Positions 12,625 through 25,916 of a DNA stretch of 64,000 nt are shown in pieces; the first letter of the stretch is position 1; every line of letters begins with the position of its first letter. Both the position numbers and the translations under genes were made by a program. This DNA comes from Chaunax sp. Z400. Lineage: Eukaryota > Chordata > Actinopteri > Lophiiformes > Chaunacidae. Location of the stretch: assembly GCA_037577475.1 (NCBI GenBank), contig CM075188.1, positions 13,019,501-13,083,500 of the forward strand, in the 5' to 3' direction. Under the pieces are notes generated by a model. That model ran no database searches. It was not told the DNA's origin and worked only from the letters and a program-made list of their open reading frames with translations.

Positions 12625-15600
12625 CATATATTTTCTTGTTTTTTGCCCAAGGCTAGTGCTGGAGTTGCCATAGCAGCAAGCTAAACACATTTGCTGGTGA
12701 CCCTGGGAGCCTTCACACACCTCATCTGCAAAGCCCAGATGTGTTTGAGGGGGCCTGGCAGTTTGATCTGCATTAAAGTGGTACCACTGGCTCAAAGGGG
12801 TCAAGGATCATTCAGCCCCCCATTAAAATTCAATAATGGCTATAGCCCACCGGGAACACCTCTGCCATCTAATCACACACCGCTGCTCCCTCATCATCTG
12901 CTCTTTCCCTTTTATCTTTTAATCACTTGTTTTTCCAGCGCTGTCTTCCTTTCACTCTCATCTCTCCGTCTGCTTCATGGCTTTTACGCATACAGCGCGA
13001 TGCCAAGGCAGTCAGAATAGATGAGAGAGTTCAAAGAAGGAAGCCCGATGCAGTCAATAATGAGAGCGCTTTCATTTTTCTTTAAGGAATTCTCCCTCTT
13101 GGTGGTTGCTCTCATTGGCAGCCACGGGCTAGTCTCTCCTCAGAGTTGGTAAATTCTGTGATTTCAATATTTTTGTCTATGCCCTTTAACTGTGACAGAG
13201 TCTCTTGGAAGAAGTTGGAGTGATATCATGTTGTGTAAGCCTGAGGTGGCGCAGTATGACAGGAACAGAGAATGCAGCTGCTATCACCATAGGCCAAGTT
13301 GCTGTTGAATAAAGATGCTTCCCATTGGTAAAACTGTCATACCATGTAGGCTTATTGTACCTCCACAAGGGGAGAGTGTTCTTGTATTTGTGTCTTTCCT
13401 TTATTTGAAGGAGGTAAGGGGATTCTTCCATACCCTGCAGGAGTGAATAACAGACATTTCCATGAGTATAAAGTCCATCCTGCTGGCAGCAGACCATGAG
13501 TAATACTATGGCAGACAGGATGAAAAGACAGGCACACATGACTGAGGACACCAACTTTTACTTCCTGGACACGACTAGTGTGTGTGAGCTGAATGTTTTT
13601 CACAGCCTGTTTGCTTGTCATTAAGCTGCATTCACATAGCATCCCTCCCTCTCTGTCTCTCTGACATGCACAGATTCATCGTCGCATCCGTCTCTCGCGC
13701 CCTTATGAAGTCTCAGTGTCAGCAGAGCTTCAGTTTGTTAACAAGAGGAGAGACTAATGAGGGGTCAGGAAGGGAGAGGACAGGCCAGGCCAGGCCCATA
13801 TAAATTGCCTAGAATACATGAATACACACTGGCACATTGAGGCACATACTTGCATATTCCCGGATATACAATACTCATGCTAAGTAACAAGCCACCACAA
13901 GTTTGGAGCAGCATATTCAGCACCAGCAGCTATACAGCAGTTATATTATTATTCTCCTGTGACGTGATATAAATAGCAACACTTACTGCTATTATAACAT
14001 TCACAGACATACCTCCCTGGTTTCATTGTCAATGCTAGGTTGCTATGATCACTAAGCGGGTCAGTGATAAGGAGGACTTTAACGACGGGATGGTGGGAGA
14101 CATTGCGGGGAGGATGCTGGTCACACACATCCTGAACCATTTCCCACATCAGCACAGTGTGAATCTGAAGAAACATTGCCCTGTGGGCCAGACTGGTATT
14201 ATCCTGCTGCTGTTTTATAGCTGATTAATTTCTTTGGGGAACTTCCAGCTCAGATGGTTGTACGCTGAAGTTTTATGGTCGCAGAGAAGCCGCAAAACTA
14301 AAATGAGAATTTTCTCACAGCTGTTGTCTGTTAGTGCCGTTGACAGCATTGTTTACTACTGTGGCTGCAGCTGCAGCTATTGTTGCGGTGGCCTCTGCTT
14401 GTCTCACTGGTGCTCTTTTAAGTTTGTGCTCTTTAAAAATAAATTCCTGCTCATTTTACCACTTGTTTTGTTCTTATTGGTAATTAATAGCTTAACGCGT
14501 TCACTGAGCTGGGGGAGTCAGTCATGCTAAAGAAAACCAAAAACACGACTCTGGCTTGCTGGCACTGGTCGCTGGGCAGTTGGTGAAGTGGAGGGGATTT
14601 GAGCAGAGACCTTCTGGCTTGCTGATGGTGGTGTAAGAGTGGGTGAGGTGAGAAGGAGCAGTGACATGATGATGGGTAAAGCTGAGCCGTATGGGTAATG
14701 GGGAAAGGTAGAGAGAATTGAGCAGAAACAAGGGCGAAGAGAGGAGTCCAGAGGAAGAGTCTTGAGAGGATGTTTGTTCAGCCTCTGTTGCTGTTGGAAA
14801 ATGGGCCCTTGAATGTACTCGCCTAAATTAACGGCTCAGAAGCACCAATTAATGTACAGCCTCGACGTGGGTCTCTGCTGTGCCGAATCAAAGAGGTCTT
14901 GCTGTGCAGTGCGTCTGCTCATCCGCTAAGCATGTGGGCATGCACTCAAATACACACTCAAAGTGGATTTCAGCCAAGAAAACTGAAGCCAATGAGTGAA
15001 AGATGAGATGAAAGTGACGCATAGCGCTAAAAGCTGAGTGTCAAGGTTAAAGAACAAAAGAATGGTGATTTGGACTTTGTCAGTAAGTGGTGAAGGGATG
15101 AAAGGAAGGTGGTGTTTCATGTGCTAAAATGGGATGAGAAGATGGAGAGATGAAATAAGGATTAGAGTGTGCTCTCATCACAGAATGTGACCTAGGACCC
15201 ATCTGGTGGCAACAGGTCTGACTCCAGCCAGTTGGTATCCCAGTTGTGGATGACAGCCAGGAGGAGAGTGACTACCCTGGTCCAAGTACCCCTGGTACCC
15301 AACCAGTCGACCAGCAATCTGTCCCCTGATATTAACCACTTTAATATGACGGAGAGGCATGTTCATTATGGCAAGATATGGATTGTAATTGTTCAGATTG
15401 AAAGTGGATGGTTGATTAATGATATTAGCACTGCTGTCAGAGATGAGTGGATTCTGTGAGAATGGACAGTACGCTGAACAGTTATGTGGAAATGATAGAA
15501 AGGATTTAATCTTCTTCAAAGCAAATCTGTTAATGCAGTACATTATGTTCCTGGTCTGAATTCATTACCATTAATTTCATTTCATGCAAGGAGTGGTAAC

Positions 15601-18388
15601 ATCAGCACGCCACAAACCAATAAGCCACAAATGCAAAAAAAATAATTGATATCCTACACACATAACAGCTACTTTTAAAGCCTGTGTGCTGTTACAATAG
15701 AGCTGTTGATTGGCAAGTCCTCTGTGCCAGATTTTTTTGTGGTTGCTCTGCATTCAAAATACCATCACTAGCGTGTTCACAGCAGCTAGGGTCATTTGTA
15801 TTTGCATGTAAATGTTTTTCACCCCTTGGCTTGACTGGTGGGGCAATCAGAATGGCGCTCTGTCTGCATCACTAAGAGGGACGCTGCAATGACTGACTAT
15901 GACATTCACAGCTCAGGCAAGGCTTCACCCTTTGCTTTCATACTTGTTTGCTCACATGTCGTTTCTGTGGGTTGGAGAATGCAAAAGACAGGACAGGGTG
16001 TGTTTTGTGTGTGTGTTTATCCATGTGATATCCAGTCAGTAGAACCTTGACGTAGATTCACAGTCTCATTCACAGTGACTTGATTTGCTCTAAATTCTAG
16101 AATCATCCCACATCTCCTCCCTCACCATCCAGCTCATCTCAGCCTTGCCACCCCCATCACCGAGATGACCACTTCCAAGGATTTTTTTTTTTTTTTTGCA
16201 CGAACCAGCGTGCCACACTCATACATGGACACTCACACACACCTCCCACATGGTGACAATGGATATGCAATGCATATCTGTGTGATGGAGGAGTGTTTGA
16301 GCTTGACTCATGTAGCACATCCAAGGGTTTGCCAGTCTGTCAAACGTTTATCAGCCACTTTCATCAAGGGAAACATGGTCCTTTAGGTGCCGGGCCTGAC
16401 TGGCTTGGCTGTGTTTGTTGATCCATTCAACAAACACAGCCAAGCCAGTCAGGTGGGAATTTAAATTTAATTCTAATTTATGAGCGCAAGAATGAGGACA
16501 TGAATAATCAAAATATTCACTTCCCCGACTGTTGAAATACAAAACTCCTCTGCTTCATGTATTGTTCAGATTCACGACTTATCCCAGCACTGATGTAGGT
16601 GCATACTGTGTCTTTGTCTGAGTATGAGTATGCCAGTGTGGGAAGTTCTGTGTGTAGACAGTCTAAATAAACACAAAAAAATATTTAAAACGTTTCCCAG
16701 TGTATGGTTGTGTGCGTTTGATGTGACAAAGCTTCCTCTAATCCTTCTCCTTGACATTTGAGCGCTCAGTTGTTTTATCTCAATTACAGGCTGTTACTGT
16801 ATGGTTTGTCTGCAGCATGGTGAATGGAAACATTGTGTTTGATGCTGCTATTATGTGTCCTTTGCTGTATTTGTGTATTGGCTGCTCTTCTAAATATAGT
16901 GTGAGGAGCTGTGGCACCTTGTGGGCTTAAACCGTCTGAGTGTTGGCCTTTTCATCATGCAAAAATGTTTAAGTGTTGGCTGTAATATGGTTGTTTCTGG
17001 ACTTGCAGTGTATTCACTTGACTCCTCATTAGAAGCCCATTTCTAAACTCTTGTGGCGACTGCTCCGTCTTGACATTGTCCTCACCTGGCTACATCATCA
17101 CCACACTGCCTCAACAGCATCAGGACGCTGTGGCTGCTCTAACCTTTTCAATAAATATCCGCTTGCTTCCCATAAACAGCCTTCCTTGTTCTGTCTGTTT
17201 CATTTCAAAAACAGCCACACTCTCCCCTGGCTCCGTGCAGCAGCAGCAGCAGCACACGGAAACTCGATCCTGGAGTCTAAACTGAAGCGATAAACAAGGC
17301 AGAAAATTCCTGAAAGCCAGTTCTTGTAGCCGTCCTGAGATACGTCAAGTACCATGAAGCATTAAGGGTGCTGTGATGAGTGAAAAGACATTGACGAGGT
17401 TTTTCCACTTGCATTTATAGCAGTGTAAGTCACGATGTTACTGTAATAGCAAATTAACGTAGAAGTTGGTCAAAATAGCCTCAAAGAAACATGCAGCCAG
17501 TGACTGAGCTTTCAGATCTACCTTGTACCCTCCCAGCATGCTCCTATGTCAATTTTTAATGATATTGATTAATTGTGCATCACAGAGGGATAAACCTGAG
17601 TGCATACTTACAGAAACCACTGGTGAGCACTGCTCCTGCCAAATGATGATGACTTTTTTTAGTTGTTATCTCATATGCCTGCAGACAGAGCCGCCCCTCT
17701 CTGGTGGCCAGTCCTTATTATTATTTTTTTCACTTCTGCCTTTGTGTTTTTGGCTCAGGCCGCTTTACCTGGCATAGAGAGTCCCTCTGCTGTCATCAAC
17801 ACCATTAATGGCCACAACAAAGTAGCTTTGATGCTCTGCAGGGCTGAGGCCATAATAGGAGGACAGCTCCGAGCTCAAACTTATAATGGAGGAGAAAGCT
17901 CAGGGGCTGTTTGCTCCTTAGTTCAGATGTCTGTCCCCTTTCATACGATAAGGATCTAAAGAAATCTGAACCAATTACTCTGTCTATCTCTTTGTCAAGC
18001 TTTGTTATCTTGCCTCTCTTCTCTGTTTCACCAGACTCTGACATTTAGGGTAAAGTCGACAAATTCAGCAACAACTATGCAGGATAAATGTTGCCAAAGT
18101 GGTGAATGAATGACAATAACACCGTTGCTTTATGGAGCCGTTTTCAAGGCAGAGGTAGCAACTGCTGGAAGCTGAGTTTTTATTGCTGTCTCTTCTGTTA
18201 ATTGGTTGCATTATATTCATTTCCTTTGCTGCTTTTCAAATCTTAATCAGATGGTTAATTTACTGTCTTGCAGGCTTTAACCAGCTGGCTCCAAACATCT
18301 TCATCTTCTGTCTCTTCTTCTTCTGTTTGAGTTCTGCTCCATTTGGTTTCCTCGGCTTGTTTAGCAAGCAGGGTTTAATGTGTCAAAA

Positions 18389-18392
<4 letters not shown>
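12623..18392 (+). other. First intron, segment between microsatellites
   Basis: No coding exon was recognised. Open frames on both strands, including 120-codon ones near 13,186-13,554 and 15,178-15,543, lack motifs and splice context. The segment contains a short (CAG)n run at 17,237-17,252 and the strong hairpin at 16,395-16,453 (listed separately). Otherwise it is ordinary intronic sequence. Confidence 0.5.
16395..16453. repeat. Perfect 26-bp inverted repeat with 7-nt loop
   Basis: The left arm (16,395-16,420) begins CCTGACTGGCTTGGC and ends GTTTGTTG. The right arm (16,428-16,453) is its exact reverse complement, and the loop is ATCCATT. Pairing stops abruptly at the outer ends. A perfect 26-bp stem is far beyond chance in an intron. 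It could be a small palindromic MITE, a microRNA-like hairpin or a recent inverted duplication. No TA or longer target duplication is obvious at its edges. Confidence 0.85.

Positions 18393-18449
<57 letters not shown>
18393..18449. repeat. (GT)n microsatellite
   Basis: A pure TG/GT run of about 28 units between 'aaaatgtt' and 'atgtgcccc'. Confidence 0.97.
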
Positions 18450-18455
<6 letters not shown>

Positions 18456-19175
18456 CCCTGATAATGTGTGAAGCTAGGTGGCTAGGTTAATATAGCAGTA
18501 TCTTCTACCTGGTCTGGCATTAATACAGTGAGGCCAGTGAAAATGTGACGCAGGCTATTTGTGTTGCAGGTCTGAGTCAGTCCACAGTAGAGAAAACCAA
18601 GCTGCTGCGAGGAGCCTTCATTATAACATTGATATAATAACACTTTTTGGCTGTAACAGCCAGCATGCTTCATGTTCTTTCTGTGACACACACAGACACA
18701 CACACATACACATAATGGCTACCTCACTACACACTCCACGACCACCTTGTTTCTTATTTATATATTTGTCACATTGTCTTTCACAAAATGCACAAAAAGA
18801 GAAGAGGGGGAGCTGATTATGCTCTCTGCAGTCACTTTTCTTACAGGCCATCAGCTCAGCACTTCTTCTGCCATTGTCAAGTTGGTTCCCTAGTGCTGAT
18901 AAGAAGTAATTGCCAGTCTGACAGTTGACTTGGTTCTTCCTTGAGAGTTGGCATCCAGGCTGAAGCAGGCTGTGCGACTCTTTTTGTTCCCTTGAAAAGC
19001 CCTCCATCAATATCTTTGTCTGGAGGTGGGGGAGATTTCGTTTGCATCTGATAATCCCTTTTCACTCCTGAAATTAGTTTCTCTCTCTTGAGGCTAACAT
19101 GCAGAAGCGAAATTACAAATGAGCGAGGATTACAAATGTAAAAGTATGAAACAGAACAAATAGGGAAATGAGTGG

Positions 19176-19545
<370 letters not shown>

Positions 19546-22500
19546 GAGGAGGCCTCGCTATCAGCAATCAAGGACTCATGTTGGGATACTCGCCTGATTG
19601 AAATGAATAGATTTCCTGGGTAGTGGATACAGGAGGAGGGGAGTGTTGAGTGGCAGTCGGAGAACTCTTTCATCACATGCATACACAAAATACACTCAAA
19701 CATGCACACACACGCACAGACACATACACACACATACACACACGGACACTGGCTCAGTGACTCATTAATGCTCCTTAGCACCGTTGGGTACACCAGGCAG
19801 CGAGCCAACCCAAAAGCAGAAGCTAAGAGGTGATGCTCACCACGGGCCACTCTGGGCTGGGTAGAGGGGGCAATGCTGAGCCTCTGGCAAGTTTTGGGTA
19901 TCACTCATTAGTATCGATGCAAAACTAATGAAGAGCCTGGAGAGAAAGAGAAAGAGAGAGACCACGCTTCAGAACAAGCAGTTGCATACACACAGCTGGC
20001 CATAAAGGCAGCTGATGTTTTTCCTGAAGAGATGATATTTTGTTTGACTTAATGCTGAAAAGAACACTCTGTCCGAGCCACTGCTGCATTTTGGTGAACT
20101 AGTTCTCCTTCACTTAAACGCCAGGGGACATAGACATAGTGGTGGAGATAGCTCTAGAAATAGCCTGGGTTTTTGATCATAATCACACCTCCTGCCACAT
20201 GAACATATACTCTATATGTGAGTTTGTGACAGAGCTGTTTCAACTCCTTGTACGACCCCTTGCATCGGGAGAGCCATAATGATTTCATCGAAGCAGCTTC
20301 AGAGGCAGAACAGTGATATCTACTCTGTGTATATACATCAGGACATTTTGTTTTTGTTGTAAGGCATCTCAGTAGCCCTGCGCAGGAAAGCTCAGAGAGA
20401 GGTTGCTTATTTTTTAAAGTTCAGCAAGTCTATGGTCAAGACAGTTTCTCTTCCAGGGCCTCCCAGGACTCAACCTTAAGGGCCTGGACTAATTTGTCTG
20501 CATCACGTTACCATTCTCATTAATGTGACTGATTATGCACTTGGAAAGAGTGGGCCACAATCACGAGCCAACCAGCTAAAGTGTTTACTGGCACACGAGT
20601 GTGAAAATCAGAGTGCCCACTCATGTTGAGTCATTTGTGTCTTAGATCATGCTGACGGCTGCGCGCAGACCTTTGACATCTCGTTTTCAGTCAGAAATGG
20701 ATTTCCATCTTATTTGGATGGTGATTTAGTGTGAGGGATGTGTTTGTGTGTTTGGACTTGTTGTGTCCATGCTTAAGAAAAGGAGGTTTTCCCTCAGTCA
20801 AAGTTAATTTAATGTTGCTGATGGTGTTGCTCACAAGCTTAATTAACCTTTCTTGACTTACTTTTGAAATACTGAGGCCAGCTTTACATAACGAATGTAC
20901 TGGAGAGAAATACCTAAATACAATGTAAGTAAGTACAATGAGGTGGCTTGACAGATTTATTTTGTAGGAAATCTATGGTGTACCTGCAGCAAGTTTTTAT
21001 TAAAATATACAAAGTTTGTGTTTGTTCTTGGAGAGTGCTGGAGAGGTGACAGCTGTGCACAAAACAGCCGACTAGAAAGTCAAACTAAGAGAAAGAAAAT
21101 GAGAAAATATGTGTAAACTAGAGAATAAGTCTCCTGCACTAAAGGGTGTCGCTGAATGGGTGAAAACAGTAATAATGTTTAATGTGAGAGCAGTTTTTGG
21201 GATAATTAGATGTTGTGCAGACACTGTTTAAAATGCAGACTGGCTTCAGTGGAAAGGAAAACACAAATCCCCAGAGCCATCACACTGTCCTGACCACAAT
21301 CAGTATTTGTTTCGTAACAAATGGAACACAATATAAATAGCCCGTTATTTCCGCGTGTCTTCATTAGTTCTCCTCATAATAGCAAACTGGGAATTATTCT
21401 GGGCCTGACTGTTGCTGTGTTTTGATGTATTTTTAATGTATGTGCTCCTAAATAAAGACCACTGTAACCTGCTAGATATATGTACTGCAGGCTTATTATA
21501 GCACAGAGATCCCATCTGCTTTATTCAGTCAAACTTTATTTATAGTGCAAGGACACATTTAGGAGCAAGAGTCAAGTTTACAATTTACAGTTTACCCTTC
21601 AGACCCCTTTACTATTAAGGAAAAGCAAATAAATCAGCATTGTAAATCAACACTTCCATCACAGAAGTCATTAATAGTTTAATAATAACTCGAATTATTT
21701 CTCTAAAACTAACAGTATTACCCTGAATGTTAAACTTTATAACTGTTATTCCCTGAGAATGAGTAACTGGTCCAGGGTGTCATGTAATGGTGCGTGTCAG
21801 TGTGTCAAATTCAGACTGGTGCTTTAACTGGGATATAATAAAGTCTGTGCTTGTATGAGAGAGACCTAGATACAATCATATCACGCTTGACGACCATGAG
21901 GCTCCACCTCCAACCCCTTGTCTCACACGCGACCAATTGTAGACTGAATTAGATAGAGTGTGCCTCATCACCTGTCACCCTGGGAACCATGAGAATGAAG
22001 AAGTTTTTTCTATCATGAACTTTATAGGACAGGGACAGAAAAGCCCATTTGTAGAAGCTGTGTATTATACCCTCTGTTATTGCGGCGATAAGTTGGCTAC
22101 TTAGCTAACGTCAATCAAAACCTCAGCATTTCTTTTCTCCTAGAGCACAAGTACTCTATTCCAGCCCTCCCCAGTGCCCTGCCAGTTCCTGCTAGGAAAA
22201 AAAAAAAAGACCGCTATGTGGACACGGCCCAGAGTCTCAACAAGAGCAAGTGAGCATTTTTTCTGCTACGTCGAGCATACGATGTAGAGCATTATGTGAA
22301 ATAAATGATCAGAATGTTCTTATACTTGCTGTGCTTATTTTTTCTTTGGTTCAAGTTCATTGAACTTTGACCACAAGTCCTTGTGAAAAATCAAGGTGGG
22401 CACAATGTCTTGCATTGATTTCTGGGCAGACATACTGCAAGTACATCAAAATAAATGACTCGAGTATATGAAATGTCACACATGTGCGTTCGGTGTGAAA

Positions 22501-25500
22501 GCAGGGTAAGAATCATTTCCAGTCCCGCACACTGGCTGGACTCCTTTCTCTTACCTCACTGTATTACTGCCCTCTGGCTCCCCACCATTAACCTGACTGA
22601 AGCCTCTGGCTATCAAAAACAATTACAAAGATTGTGTCAATAGAGTCATTGGAGCAGGTGTGTCTCAGGTCAATGACAGCGAATGAGGGTAATGGTCCTC
22701 TTTTACTTCAGTGTGTGAATTCAACTGGAAGACGACCAGCTCAGTCAGAGAAGCTGTGTGTCTCTCCACAGGGACCTTTGTATCAAGCTGAGCAGAGTGG
22801 TGCTTTCAGACGAAACAAAGCACACTGTTTGTGTGTGTTTATGTGTCTGTGTGTGTGTGATTTAAAGTTTCTGTCCAGTTTGACCTGGAATTCGACCAAA
22901 GGTCAATCTACAACATGTTTCTCCTCTCCTCGTCCACTCTGTTCTTGTCTGTAGTGTCAGCTGAGCCACAGAAGAGAGAAGGTCACTTCCAAAATGATTT
23001 CCATTGCCGCATAAATGCCTTTGGAAGAATGCAACTTGGTGCTTGGCAGGAAAGGAAAGAAATGAAGGACCCTAGAATGAGAGCTTGAAGTGAAAGTCAA
23101 AGTTTGGTTGGTGGAAGACTTTCCTCTTGCCAAGGCCCAGCAGGGCAAATTGAAGAATGTGGAGCAGCGGAGAGAATAGTGTGAGGCGGAGAAGAAGAAT
23201 ACACTAGAATTAAATAAGAAAGATTGCCGGGGTCATGGAGAGAGATCGTTCCTGCTCTCCACGGTCAAGGCTGGAATATAGGTGAGAGAGAAGAGTCCAC
23301 AAGACTACAGCACACAGCCTTAAAAAAACACAATTAAACTAGAAGAAGTTGTCGATGAATTGAGAAGACTGCTAAATAACTGGGAACGAGGATAAAAAAT
23401 TTGCCAAGGGGAAAGCAGTGCTCCTCCTTTACATGTTTATAATTGTTTCGGTGTGTGCGTACCCCACCCGCCACCCTCCATCGCCATTACTTTTGCAATT
23501 ATCATCCTGAGACCAGGGGCAGTCTCAGTGAAGTAAATGCTTGAGACACCTGGGTGGCTTGATGGAGTTTGGCACCTAGTGGCTCAAAAACAGGGCCTAG
23601 AGACACCACTTAGTTAATTAACTAAAACTGATTCTCTAGGCTGATAAATAGGAATGAGGTGAACGTCTTCTTCCCCTGCCCTCATCGGAGAGACTTGCAG
23701 AAAAATCTTGCAGGTAGTTTCAGGCTGTTTGGTTTTAGTGTGAGAATGAGAAATCTGCCTTATCATAAGTTAATGCATTCACTTTACGGGCCGGACTCTT
23801 TGATACACGTTCAGCACATATTCTGTCATTTATGGGCATTTTTTCCATGCTGTGCATTTCTAGGAAACTCCCTGTGGCCGTAGTCTGCCATGTCTGCACA
23901 TACAAAGTGCAATTCCTCTGAGAAATACACCTTTGTACATATTTCTCTCTATTGTGTGTGTGTGTGTGTGTGTTTTATGCAACAGAAGGAGAATGTTGAT
24001 GAGTACGCGTAAATAAGTGGTGTGGGAACATTGGCAGACAAAGCATGCTGGGTTCTTGTGAGCCAGTGGTGGAAATGATTAACATCAGCACCATCCATAA
24101 ATGAACCCCAACAGTTTTCCCACTGACTCATTTGTTCTCATTGTCGGTCTTGGGGTCTCATTTTGACTCTGGAAGGAAGGCAGTGGATAATTGCCTTAAA
24201 GGAAACCCTCTGTCTCAATCTTTTTAACATTTTTCTATCTTAATTACCATCTTAATTTTTCATATGATTCTCTCCATTTCTTTTCTTCTCCTTTCCTTTA
24301 TGCCAGAGTGTCAGCAAATTAGGAATATTATATACAGTACCAAAAAGATGTCGTGCAAGCTGCTGTGATTTTGCTGTCCCACTGTCTGTCATTCTCTTCT
24401 TCCTACTCCAAGCAGTACTTTCTAAACAGCATACTGTGGTTTTGGAAGACAGATTATGCCCACTGTGTGCTCTGTCACTGCTGACTCTATAGCTCACAAC
24501 CTGCAGAGTTTGCAGACATCCTCTGACCCTACATGCCTTCATCACTCTGCACAATTTGCCATCGCGGCTGTGTCTAGCTTGCATCCTAACATTTTGGCTT
24601 TGCCGTCCTCTTTGCCCTGTCCCTTCTCATTATGTTGCCACCTCCCTTGCTGTCAAAATGGATGTTTCAGAGCTTCACTTTGCTCTTTCTCTCTCTCTCC
24701 TGTTTTTAATCACCGCCTGTACACTTTTTTTTATTGTTCTTCCCTTCCTTTTTTCTCCACATCCTCCCACTTTCCTCTATTAATGTGTCTTTGCGACGCT
24801 GACCCACAATGCTCCTCTGTTCTAAATTTCCCTCCTTGCTTTGCTCTCACTTCACGCTGTGTTTCTCAGCTGCTGTCTGCGTGACTGTGGTCTGTGTCGG
24901 CCGATCTACACATTTCACTTCATTAGACCGGGTCTCATTGTGGCTCTTGTGCAAATTGGCCTCATATAAAAGTAGGATGTGTTCTTCATTGAGCTGAATA
25001 TAAGTAATCGTTGTCTGACACCAGGCTTTTGTTCCCCTCAGAGGTAATTGGTATCATGGGGAATAACTAATAATACGACAAGGATGATGACATGGGGATG
25101 CCATCTGACACCCAACTATTCGTGAATCAATGCACCAAGGATCTCCTGTTAAAAGTGTAATTCTCAAAGTTTTCTAAAGACCTTGGTATAAATCAACTGC
25201 AGGAAGACAGTGACCAAACATTCTATTCAGATCAGGTACAATCTGATAATGATTCTGACTGTTGCTGGTGTCACCGTTGCTCCTTGCCACCATTTCTTCA
25301 TCTGTCTTGAATCTGCACTATTTTTCATTTGCCATGTCTCTCTGATATAAATGTCAGCGATGCAGTTGGGCAGGACTGCTTATCGTGGCCTTCAGTCGGC
25401 TCGGGAAAAAAAACAACTCACAGCAACATTATTCTTGCTTTCACGACAAGGGTGACATTAAAAAAACTGAGATTACATCATATACAAAATACAAATGTCA

Positions 25501-25874
25501 ACAGAAACAGAACCATCAACTCTCAGGAACAACTCGAACGGACTCTAACAAAGTTTTCTCCTCCGTCATTGGCTTTTCTCTCTTTTGGTTGTACATTAAA
25601 ATGGCATAAATCAGACGACAAAGCCGGTCCTCAGTGTTTCAGCGCTTGAATGGCTTGATGTCCATTCTGGAAGAGATGTAGTGTTTTGGCCTGCCAAAGT
25701 GAGATGTGGATAGATCAGGGCCCAGGTCTATAAAGACATCTACTGTACACAGTGTCCACTGGTAATGAGAGACACTCAATCTCCAACAGTTCAGAGTCTT
25801 TTCACTTCTCCTCTGTCACTGTGAGCTGAATCACTTCAGAGACTTACTCTAAAAAACACATTATAAAGGTGCCT

Positions 25875-25916
<42 letters not shown>

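Noticed and set aside
15178..15543. 121-codon minus-strand open frame
   Set aside because: No motif or splice context was found, and its length is unremarkable for 64 kb of DNA.
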